Made by a program: the position numbers and the translations under genes
The notes under the pieces: generated by a model
What the model was told of the DNA's origin: nothing
Database searches by the model: none
Seen by the model: only the letters and a program-made list of their open reading frames with translations
In this document: piece by piece, positions 1-6,214 of the stretch
Position numbering within the stretch: position 1 is the first letter of the stretch
Layout: the number at the start of each line of letters is the position of its first letter
NCBI GenBank assembly: GCA_045614925.1
Contig: JAZLDV010000014.1
Location: forward strand, 1-6,316
Direction of reading: 5' to 3'
Source of the DNA: JAZLDV01 sp045614925
Lineage (GTDB): Bacteria > Bacillota_I > Bacilli_A > Erysipelotrichales > Coprobacillaceae
DNA: 6,316 nucleotides

Positions 1-3000
1 TCACTAGCATCACGAGTATTTGCGAAATATCCACCGATATTTTCAGTCCATTCCATATCAGATGCATAGATTTCATCTGTTTCTGAAATGTTAATTGTAT
101 AAGTTGCACTTCCAAATGGAGAGCTTGCTTTTACAACAACAGTTGCAGGTAATGTAGTAGGTTGTTCGAATTCTTCGATAACTACAGCATCACTTGAAGG
201 AGTTACGTTGATTGCAGGAACTTTAGTGTAAGATCCTTTTAATAATTCAACGTTGTATTCACCTAAGTTTGCAGAGAATCCAATTGACATTTCACCTAAA
301 GTGATATTAGAAATTGGATTTAATGATGATAATTCAACTTTGCTTTCTTCCATTAATTCATCATTTGTTGCAGTTACAAATGGAACAATTCTAAATGTAT
401 GAGAGTAAGTTGCATTATTATCTAATTTGTATTGAGCTAATGGTTCAGGACCACAGATAGCTCCACCTAAACCACGTTGAGCTTGGTCAACGTTGAATAC
501 TAAGTAACCATCATTTTCAGCTACTTGGTACATATGACGTTGATCATCCATAGCTTCATCTTCATATTTAGATAATGAAGTTTCCATGATGTCTTCAGCT
601 TGTACCATGAATCCTAATCCGTTTTCATTTCTTACTGCTGCATATCTAACATCAGTATGGTTACCATTTTCTTGTGGTCTTAAATATTTATTTAATGCTT
701 CGATTTCATCTACAGTTGTTTCATAAGTAGAAATAAATGATCCAGTATTTCTATCACTGTAGTTTTCCCATGGTCCACGACCATAGTATGTGAAGTTTTC
801 AAATTCTTCAGGAACTGAAATCTTCATACCAACTCTAGTTAATGCTTTAGTAGAGTGGATTGTTGCTGTATTGTTTACAACGATTTGCCCGTTAGGGAAG
901 ATTGTATAAGTAATTGTATTAGGAGTTTCTACTGAAGTAGGAATATATCCTTGTACAGTTACTTTAACCATTTTTTCTAATGTTTCTACTGATACATTTC
1001 TTACTTTAAATTTATCTGATGTATATTTTAAGTCAGAAGTATCTGTACCTAAATAAGTATCGTTTTCGATCATTGCACGATAGTAGTTTGGTACTGGTCC
1101 TTCAACCATTAAAGTTTCACCAGCATATTTATAAGAAGTAATATATCCAGTTGTTTTATCGATAACAACTTCAAATTCGTTATTACCATCTTTTCCAGTT
1201 ACTTCTAATGTTTCATCATTATTGTTAACTTCATCAAATGTTTCCATTTTTGAAGCATCAATAACAGGATTATTTTCTGTAGCTTCTGGTTTAACTTGTA
1301 ATTGTTCTTCAGCAACTACATGTCCAGCTTTAGCCCATTTTGCATCTTCTTTTAATGCAGCTGTGAAGTATACGAAGTAATCATCAGCTTCACGTGCATT
1401 TTTAAATTCAGGTAATTCTAAAGTTACAACTTCTTCACTATCAGGAGCAGTTGTTAAATCTAATGTACCTTCTTTTACAATTTTATCATTTTTTACTAAT
1501 GCCCATTCAATATCGTAAGCATCTAAGCCTCTACTTGTATGTTCATTAACAACTTTTACTTTACCATTTAATAAGTCTTCAGCATAGAAGTTAACTTCTT
1601 GTTGAACTTTTTTCACTTCAATAATTTTTGGTGAAATTGAACGGTCAGCATTTAAGATACCATTTCCTACGAAACTGTTATCATTAACTGTTTTATCGTT
1701 CCAGTCTCCACCATATCCCCAGTATTTAGTACCTGCATATTTATCTTTGATTTCAAAGAATTCATCATCTGCAAAATCAAATCCTGCAATTACATTGTCA
1801 GCATCTTTAGCTACCATACCTGCTTTAATTTCATCAGCACTCATGCATTTATCCATGATACGTACTGCATCGATATCACCAGGCCAAGGACGTCCAGCAT
1901 ATTGAGCATCATCACCAATACCGATTTCACGGCTATTAGCATCAGCGTTGCTTAATACACCATCACGAGTTAATGTTCCAACAGCTTCTCCATCAACATA
2001 TAATGTCATTAAGCTACCATCTTTAATTGTTACAGTTAATCTATGCCATTCTCCATCATTAAAGTTAGCTGGCACGTTAGCAGTTACACAACCTGCTTGC
2101 CATCCACCGAAGAATGCTTCTAATTTTCCTTGAGAGTTAATTTTTAAGTTATAACCATCATCACCGTTACCTACAACAGCCATGTTAGTATTTAAAGCAG
2201 TTCCTTTTGGTACTCTAACATAAGTATCAATAGTCATTTGGTTAGATTTAGCTCTAACTGTTGATGGTAATTTAACAATACCATCTAATGCTTTTGTACC
2301 ATTTTGTCCTTCAACAAATTGTGCACTTTCTGCATTAGCAATTACATCATTTTTAGCATCTTTTAAAACTGTATAACCTTCAGTTGATACTGTAGTAACA
2401 ATTGATTGGTCAACCCAGTCCCAGATAAATCCACCTTGGGCATTTTCGTATTTTCTAAATACATCCCAATATTCTTTGTGGTTTCCTGTTGCGTTACCCA
2501 TAGAATGTTGATATTCTGATTGGATATAAGGTAATTTGTTATTTGGATTAGATACATGTCCTTCAATTCCTGATACTGACCAGTATTGAGAAGAATAAAT
2601 ATCTACCATAGAACCTTCTCTATTGAATGTTCCATCTTCATTTAATGCAAAACGATTATCACGTTCATATTTACGAATTCTAGATGGATCTCTTTCTAAA
2701 ATCCACATAGTTGATGTATAGAAGCAATAATTGTCATTCATTGGATAAGTGTTATATGTAGCCTCATTTCCTAAAGACCAGATAATAACAGAACTGTGGT
2801 TTTTATCACGTTCTACCATGTTTTGAGTACGTGCTAATACTGAATTTGTCCAAATTGGATATTTAGAAGGTACACCAGCACCTGTTGATTCACCTTGATG
2901 TGATTCTACGTTTGCTTCATCACATACATAAATACCTAACTCATCACATAATGCATATGTCCAAACGTTGTTTGGATAGTGAGACATACGTAATGCGTTA

Positions 3001-4385
3001 ACGTTATGACGTTTCATTGTTAAGATGTCATATACGATTGTATCTACTGATAATGCTCTACCTTCGATATAATCAGCTTCATGACGGTTAGTACCACGAA
3101 TCATGATTTTTTTACCATTGATTTGTAATTGGTATTGTCCTGCGTCATTGATTATTACACGTTTTAATTCTCTGAAACCTACACGTTCACTTGCAGCTTC
3201 AATAGTTTTTCCATTTTGGTCAACTAATTCAATTAAAACTGAATAAAGATTTGGGTTGTCAGCATCCCATAATTTAGGGTTGTTTAATTCTAAAGTTACT
3301 GTTTTACGAGTTCCTTTATCATCAATTAATTCAGCAAATGAAGTTTTTGCAGCATCTAATGTATATGTTGCAGTTCCTTCAGTTAATTTTTCTAAAGTTT
3401 TGTTGTCATATAAACCAACTTTTACTGTATATTCTCCACCAGCTTTATTAGCTAAGTTTCTTACATCAACTTCAGCAGTTAATGTTCCTTTAGAATAATC
3501 AGCATTTAATTCAGGTTTTAAGAAGAAATCTCTGATTTCTACATCAGCTTTAGAATATAAGAACACATCTCTAAAGATACCACTTAAGCGTATCATGTCT
3601 TGGTTTTCTAAGTAAGAACCAGTAGACCAGCGATATACTTGTACAGAGATTGTATTTTCACCTTCTACTAAGTATGGTGTAATGTTGAAATCATCAGCAG
3701 TATATGTATCCTCACCATATCCTACTTTTTGTCCGTTAATGTATACATAGAACGCACTTTCAACACCTTGGAATGAAATGAATACATTTCTACCATCCCA
3801 GTTTTCAGGTAATGTAAATGTTCTTTGGTAATGTCCTACACCATTAATAACCAATGGAGCTTTTGCAGTTGAACCATTACCCATGCTTTGATTATAATTT
3901 ACTGTTTCATAATTTCCCCATGGATATCTTTGGTTAGAATAAATAGGTGTAGCACCTTTGTCAGCATATTTGAAGTTTCCTTCTTCATCAACTTGTGATT
4001 CAATACTTGATGGAACTTTGATTTTATCATCTAATAATCCAGTCCAGTCAATTGTTTCATCAGTAGGTGATGATAAACGGTTATCAGGATTTTTAGCATA
4101 ATGGAAATCCCATTCACCATTTAATAATTGATAGTAATCTGATTTTGAGAAGTCTCTAATAACATTAAAGTCAGCATCTAAAATCGATTGCTCATTTTTT
4201 AATGCAGTTTCTGCATCTTGGTATGGTACGAAGAATGAATGTGCGTATTCACGATTAACTTCAACAGTTTCAATCTGATCATACCATTCTTCACCTTCAT
4301 AACCAGTTAACGCAGCAGCTTCACTTACAGGCGTCATTGTAAGTACCATCACTGCAGCTAGTAAAGATTTAAAAAATTTACTCAT
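1..4385 (-). CDS. lacZ: Secreted multidomain GH2 beta-galactosidase (LacZ type), C-terminus beyond window
   Basis: Hydrolyses terminal beta-D-galactosides outside the cell. The frame is open from ATG at 4385 to the window edge (1461 codons, no stop), so the C-terminus is missing. Order by residue: signal peptide 1-24 (MSKFFK, hydrophobic core, then SEAAA); GH2 sugar-binding jelly roll about 86-275 (LNGEWDFHY, RLSGIFRDV); Ig-like domain about 276-405; TIM barrel from about 415 (IRGTNRHEAD, SHYPN, DEANVESH). The acid/base is E541 in SLGNEA and the nucleophile is E624 in SEYQHSMGN, matching E. coli E461 and E537; IWDWVDQS lies at 654-661. A LamG-like insert (about 665-880, motif EWHRLTVTIKDGSLMTLYVDG) precedes the barrel end YGGDWND at 891. 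An Ig domain (about 905-1030), Bgal_small_N (about 1045-1335; GRGPWENY, GLGGAICGP), a cadherin-like sandwich (about 1345-1437) and an NPCBM-like start (1440 on) follow. E. coli LacZ is 1024 residues. The start is fixed by AGGAG six bases upstream. Galactosidase assignment is firm; the natural substrate (lactose, mucin or plant galactoside) is not readable. Confidence 0.96.
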   Translation of the reverse strand, partial: MSKFFKSLLAAVMVLTMTPVSEAAALTGYEGEEWYDQIETVEVNREYAHSFFVPYQDAETALKNEQSILDADFNVIRDFSKSDYYQLLNGEWDFHYAKNPDNRLSSPTDETIDWTGLLDDKIKVPSSIESQVDEEGNFKYADKGATPIYSNQRYPWGNYETVNYNQSMGNGSTAKAPLVINGVGHYQRTFTLPENWDGRNVFISFQGVESAFYVYINGQKVGYGEDTYTADDFNITPYLVEGENTISVQVYRWSTGSYLENQDMIRLSGIFRDVFLYSKADVEIRDFFLKPELNADYSKGTLTAEVDVRNLANKAGGEYTVKVGLYDNKTLEKLTEGTATYTLDAAKTSFAELIDDKGTRKTVTLELNNPKLWDADNPNLYSVLIELVDQNGKTIEAASERVGFRELKRVIINDAGQYQLQINGKKIMIRGTNRHEADYIEGRALSVDTIVYDILTMKRHNVNALRMSHYPNNVWTYALCDELGIYVCDEANVESHQGESTGAGVPSKYPIWTNSVLARTQNMVERDKNHSSVIIWSLGNEATYNTYPMNDNYCFYTSTMWILERDPSRIRKYERDNRFALNEDGTFNREGSMVDIYSSQYWSVSGIEGHVSNPNNKLPYIQSEYQHSMGNATGNHKEYWDVFRKYENAQGGFIWDWVDQSIVTTVSTEGYTVLKDAKNDVIANAESAQFVEGQNGTKALDGIVKLPSTVRAKSNQMTIDTYVRVPKGTALNTNMAVVGNGDDGYNLKINSQGKLEAFFGGWQAGCVTANVPANFNDGEWHRLTVTIKDGSLMTLYVDGEAVGTLTRDGVLSNADANSREIGIGDDAQYAGRPWPGDIDAVRIMDKCMSADEIKAGMVAKDADNVIAGFDFADDEFFEIKDKYAGTKYWGYGGDWNDKTVNDNSFVGNGILNADRSISPKIIEVKKVQQEVNFYAEDLLNGKVKVVNEHTSRGLDAYDIEWALVKNDKIVKEGTLDLTTAPDSEEVVTLELPEFKNAREADDYFVYFTAALKEDAKWAKAGHVVAEEQLQVKPEATENNPVIDASKMETFDEVNNNDETLEVTGKDGNNEFEVVIDKTTGYITSYKYAGETLMVEGPVPNYYRAMIENDTYLGTDTSDLKYTSDKFKVRNVSVETLEKMVKVTVQGYIPTSVETPNTITYTIFPNGQIVVNNTATIHSTKALTRVGMKISVPEEFENFTYYGRGPWENYSDRNTGSFISTYETTVDEIEALNKYLRPQENGNHTDVRYAAVRNENGLGFMVQAEDIMETSLSKYEDEAMDDQRHMYQVAENDGYLVFNVDQAQRGLGGAICGPEPLAQYKLDNNATYSHTFRIVPFVTATNDELMEESKVELSSLNPISNITLGEMSIGFSANLGEYNVELLKGSYTKVPAINVTPSSDAVVIEEFEQPTTLPATVVVKASSPFGSATYTINISETDEIYASDMEWTENIGGYFANTRDAS

Positions 4386-4408
4386 GTTTTTCTCCTTTCT
4401 TTTTTCAT
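4382..4408 (-). CDS. Possible leader peptide MKKERRKT, stop overlapping the beta-galactosidase start
   Basis: On the minus strand an ATG at 4408 opens an 8-codon frame, MKKERRKT, ending in TGA at 4384-4382. That stop overlaps the beta-galactosidase ATG as ATGA. A GAGG at 4419-4416 sits seven bases upstream of this ATG, a plausible ribosome binding site. The peptide is very basic and its codons contain the ribosome binding site of the main gene. It could couple or modulate translation of the galactosidase. It could equally be chance in a purine-rich leader, since the AAGGAG core alone creates KERR-like codons. No family can be recognised at this length. Confidence 0.25.
   Translation of the reverse strand: MKKERRKT
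4392..4399 (-). promoter_or_regulatory. Strong ribosome binding site of the beta-galactosidase
   Basis: Read on the minus strand this is GAAAGGAG, followed by six bases and ATG at 4385-4383. It is the best Shine-Dalgarno match in the window. It settles the start codon and places the signal peptide directly at the N-terminus. It lies inside the possible 8-codon leader reading frame described separately. Confidence 0.9.
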
Positions 4409-4429
4409 GAAATAACCTCATAAAAATAT

Positions 4430-4444
4430 TGTATACGCTTACGA
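4430..4444 (-). promoter_or_regulatory. cre-like CcpA operator
   Basis: The minus-strand sequence TCGTAAGCGTATACA matches the relaxed cre consensus WTGNAANCGNWNNCW at 14 of 15 positions (C instead of T at position 2). It also resembles the classic amyO site TGTAAGCGTTAACA. It covers about -3 to +13 relative to the predicted transcription start near 4442, a usual position for CcpA roadblock or repression. A galactosidase gene is a normal target for catabolite repression. Binding is inferred; no ccpA gene is in the window. Confidence 0.6.
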
Positions 4445-4448
4445 ATAC

Positions 4449-4477
4449 AGTATAAATCATTTCCAAATTTTATACAA
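4449..4477 (-). promoter_or_regulatory. Predicted sigma-A promoter of the beta-galactosidase
   Basis: Read on the minus strand, TTGTAT (4477-4472) and TATACT (4454-4449) are separated by exactly 17 bases. The -10 matches consensus at 5 of 6 positions; the -35 keeps only TTG. Transcription would start near 4442, giving a leader of about 56 bases before ATG. The -35 lies inside the distal arm of an 11-bp inverted repeat, and the cre-like site sits over the start, which supports this choice. A second possible -10, TATACA at 4435-4430, has no good -35. Confidence 0.55.
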
Positions 4478-4481
4478 TATT

Positions 4482-4654
4482 GATTTGTATGACATATTTC
4501 TTTACTACTTTTATATTTTTTAGTAAATAACTATAATATTTATATAAATAATAAATTTTTTCATTCTATTTATTATTATTCAAAATTAACTAGTTATTTT
4601 ACGTAATATTCGCTTTTTTGCACAAAAGAATATTCTATTTGCACTTTTGAAAGT
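4482..4654. other. AT-rich intergenic stretch with an imperfect dyad at 4617-4644
   Basis: About 170 bases with no convincing gene, mostly A and T (runs such as 4521-4570 contain almost no G or C). Near its right end TTTGCAC occurs twice, at 4617-4623 and 4638-4644, exactly 21 bases or two helical turns apart. Between them lies the perfect palindrome AGAATATTCT (4627-4636), extended by CAAA on the left and TTTG on the right with one unpaired base. This may be an upstream regulator site for the galactosidase, roughly 180-200 bases before its start. Nothing else is recognisable here. Confidence 0.3.
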
Positions 4655-4680
4655 AAAAAAGATGGAACATTGTTCCATCT
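4655..4680 (-). terminator. Rho-independent terminator of the kinase operon
   Basis: On the minus strand the arms AGATGGAACA and TGTTCCATCT (4680-4671 and 4669-4660) pair perfectly, with effectively a three-base loop, and run straight into six T residues (4660-4655). The hairpin begins inside the TAG stop of the kinase gene. It ends the CpsC/CpsD-like operon and insulates the galactosidase gene, which then needs its own promoter. Confidence 0.92.
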
Positions 4681-5341
4681 ATTTGTAGTATTGATAATAA
4701 TAGTAATCATTAATATCAGATTCTTTTACACCATTTAATACTGAACCTAATATTTTAACACCATTTCTTTCTAATTCCTGTTTTGATCTTAATAGTAGTT
4801 TTCTTTTTGTAGTAGCACTTCTGATAACTAATACCATACCGTCACAATTTCTTCCAATAATTACTGAATCAGGACCAGCCATAACTGGAGGAGTATCTAC
4901 AATAACATAATCATAATGTTTCTTTAACTCTGCTAATAGTTCACTGAACTTATCTGAGAATAATAATTCACTAGGATTTGGTGGGAATTTCCCTGTAAAA
5001 ATAATATCTAGATTTTCAATATTTGTCTTATGAATAACTTCATTACTTTGATTAGATAAATATTCACTTAATCCAGTTGTATTTCCACCAACAAATAAAT
5101 AATCTTTTAAAGAACTTCTTCTTAAATCACAATCAACAAAAATAATCTTTTTATCATCTAAATTTGCAAAACTTAAAGCTAATTGAAATGCAGTAATTGT
5201 TTTACCTTCATTAGCAATAGTAGAAGTTAATCCAATCACTTTTGCATTGGCCATGTAAATAAGATTCGTTCTTAAATTTTTATAAAACTCTAAAGATTCA
5301 CTTAATGCATCTTTATTAATTTCAACTCTATTTACATTCAT
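4679..5341 (-). CDS. cpsD: CpsD/CapB/Wze-like bacterial tyrosine kinase (BY-kinase)
   Basis: Cytoplasmic ATP-dependent protein tyrosine kinase that autophosphorylates at its C-terminus and, with its membrane adaptor, controls assembly or chain length of surface polysaccharide. The 220 residues match the usual size. The deviant Walker A is ANEGKT with K47, Walker A' is FVDCDLRRS (D70, D72) and Walker B is VIVDTPP (D149). Residues 18-24 (EFYKNLR) fit the EX2RX2R oligomer motif with Lys in place of the first Arg. The tail NDYYYYQYYK carries six tyrosines in the last eight residues (213-216, 218, 219), the phosphorylated cluster of this family. Its ATG is three bases after the adaptor stop; the nearest purine-rich site is too far upstream, so translation is probably coupled. 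The product could serve a capsule, exopolysaccharide or PtkA-like regulatory role. No polymer gene nearby decides this. Confidence 0.94.
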   Translation of the reverse strand: MNVNRVEINKDALSESLEFYKNLRTNLIYMANAKVIGLTSTIANEGKTITAFQLALSFANLDDKKIIFVDCDLRRSSLKDYLFVGGNTTGLSEYLSNQSNEVIHKTNIENLDIIFTGKFPPNPSELLFSDKFSELLAELKKHYDYVIVDTPPVMAGPDSVIIGRNCDGMVLVIRSATTKRKLLLRSKQELERNGVKILGSVLNGVKESDINDYYYYQYYK

Positions 5342-5344
5342 ATC

Positions 5345-6085
5345 TTATCTTTTTGCCTTTCTTTTTTTATTTTTTGTTTTCTTTACATAATTCAAATTCT
5401 TATTTTCTGTAACAACACCTAAAACTGGTAAATTTAATGTTCTTTCAGCATCATCAATACTGATAATCGTATCATTAAATAAGAACATTAAGAAAATAAT
5501 ACCTACTGCTAAAGCACTTCCTCCAAGAGCACCCATTTGTGCCATAGTCACAACTGAAGTATTAACAGGATTTCCATTTGCAATTGCTTTTTCAACAACA
5601 TATGGTTCCTGATCATCAATAATTTTAATACTTTCAATACCTATTTCTACAACCTCATTTACAATATCTCTTGATAAATAAGGATCTGAAGTGACTAAAG
5701 ATACTTTTAAGAAACGTGTATCTTCTTCGTGTTCAACTCTAATCATATTTGATAATTGTTGTGCACTATAAGGTAAATTTAATTTTTCAATCACTTTATC
5801 CATGTTTGGTCTACTTTTAATAATAATCCCATAATCTTTAGCTAATTGTGATCCTAACTGAAGATCTGACAAGGATGCTGTTTTTCCTGTATCTCTAAAA
5901 TAAATATTAGATGATGATGAATAGACAGGTGTTGTAAAAAATGCTGAATAAACTGAAGCAACTAATACACCTACAATACATCCCATTAAAACGTAATACC
6001 ACATTTGTTTTAACTTCTTTAAAAAAGCAATTAAATCTATCTGAAAATCTTCTTCTAAAAATTCATTATTCTGATAATTATCCAA
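5345..6085 (-). CDS. cpsC: CpsC/CapA/Wzz-like membrane adaptor of the tyrosine kinase
   Basis: Membrane protein of the polysaccharide co-polymerase family that activates the partner tyrosine kinase and influences polymer length or export. It has 246 residues, usual for Gram-positive members. A short cytoplasmic N-terminus containing IDLIAFLKKLKQ (16-27) is the Wzz-type entry. Membrane helix 1 spans about 29-50, an extracellular domain about 51-183, and helix 2 about 184-203. The C-terminal cytoplasmic segment ISIDDAERTLNLPVLGVV (208-225) is the family's kinase-activating region. A very basic tail (235-246, nine Lys/Arg of twelve) ends the protein. The stretch before helix 2 is poor in proline, unlike many Wzz proteins. 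The start is TTG at 6085-6083, chosen because an AGAGAGGAA site lies just upstream and no in-frame ATG lies nearby. It is the first gene of a two-gene operon with the kinase. Confidence 0.93.
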   Translation of the reverse strand: MDNYQNNEFLEEDFQIDLIAFLKKLKQMWYYVLMGCIVGVLVASVYSAFFTTPVYSSSSNIYFRDTGKTASLSDLQLGSQLAKDYGIIIKSRPNMDKVIEKLNLPYSAQQLSNMIRVEHEEDTRFLKVSLVTSDPYLSRDIVNEVVEIGIESIKIIDDQEPYVVEKAIANGNPVNTSVVTMAQMGALGGSALAVGIIFLMFLFNDTIISIDDAERTLNLPVLGVVTENKNLNYVKKTKNKKRKAKR

Positions 6086-6091
6086 AACAAA

Positions 6092-6100
6092 TTCCTCTCT
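6092..6100 (-). promoter_or_regulatory. Ribosome binding site fixing a TTG start
   Basis: The minus strand reads AGAGAGGAA, with its AGG eight bases before TTG at 6085-6083. This spacing supports the unusual TTG start of the adaptor gene. The first in-frame ATG codons lie at residues 28 and 34, at the edge of and inside the first membrane helix, too late to be the start. Confidence 0.8.
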
Positions 6101-6118
6101 TTCTTCACATTATGAAAA

Positions 6119-6147
6119 ATTATAGCATTTATAAACAAAAAAAACCA
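6119..6147 (-). promoter_or_regulatory. Extended -10 promoter of the adaptor/kinase operon
   Basis: The minus strand carries TGCTATAAT (6127-6119), a perfect -10 with the TGn extension. The -35 region is weak: TGGTTT at 6147-6142 is 17 bases upstream. Extended -10 promoters tolerate this. Transcription would start near 6112, giving a leader of about 27 bases. A run of eight T on the minus strand (6144-6137) lies across the spacer and -35. Confidence 0.7.
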
Positions 6148-6177
6148 TATAATAAATAAGAAAAAATGACGATAGAT

Positions 6178-6207
6178 AAAAAAGACAGGATGTTTTCACA
6201 TCCTGTC
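6178..6207 (-). terminator. Rho-independent terminator of the cell-wall-binding protein gene
   Basis: On the minus strand GACAGGATG (6207-6199) pairs perfectly with CATCCTGTC (6192-6184) around a six-base loop and is followed by six T residues (6183-6178). It lies eight bases after the TAA stop of the upstream gene and separates that gene from the adaptor/kinase operon. Confidence 0.93.
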
Positions 6208-6214
6208 ATAAAGT

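Larger units (their letters stand above)
4425..4481. repeat. 11-bp inverted repeat bracketing the beta-galactosidase promoter
   Basis: AATATTGTATA at 4425-4435 is the exact reverse complement of TATACAATATT at 4471-4481, with 35 bases between. The distal arm contains the predicted -35 and the proximal arm overlaps the cre-like site just after the start of transcription. This looks like a pair of operator half-sites or two sites for a looping repressor such as a GntR- or LacI-family protein. The regulator is not in the window. In AT-rich DNA some inverted repeats occur by chance, but 11 exact bases on both sides of a promoter is more than expected. Confidence 0.5.

Noticed and set aside
1948..2133. 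Open frame of 61 codons on the plus strand
   Set aside because: It lies antisense inside the LamG-like part of the galactosidase, has no ribosome binding site and shows no family pattern; it is a shadow of the real gene.
2363..2566. Open frame of 67 codons on the minus strand
   Set aside because: It is out of frame with the galactosidase over its nucleophile region, where the LacZ frame is clearly the coding one.
3256..3498. Open frame of 80 codons on the plus strand
   Set aside because: Antisense to the second (Ig-like) galactosidase domain; no start signals or recognisable protein features.
1..4385. Possible frameshift or pseudogene in the long galactosidase gene
   Set aside because: The frame is unbroken through all LacZ motifs, and E541, E624 and their surroundings are intact; the large gap between barrel motifs is a folded-domain insertion, not a break.
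4425..4481. Inverted repeat as insertion-sequence ends or a terminator
   Set aside because: Only 35 bases lie between the arms, no transposase or target duplication is present, and no T-run follows; a regulatory role fits better.
4482..4654. Small RNA, riboswitch or CRISPR in the AT-rich intergenic stretch
   Set aside because: No conserved aptamer-like core, regularly spaced repeats or GC-containing structured region can be seen; A/T runs dominate.
5941..6159. Open frame of 72 codons on the plus strand
   Set aside because: It runs antisense through the adaptor N-terminus, promoter and leader; the encoded Lys/Ile/Asn-rich text reflects AT-rich DNA, and no plus-strand ribosome binding site is seen.
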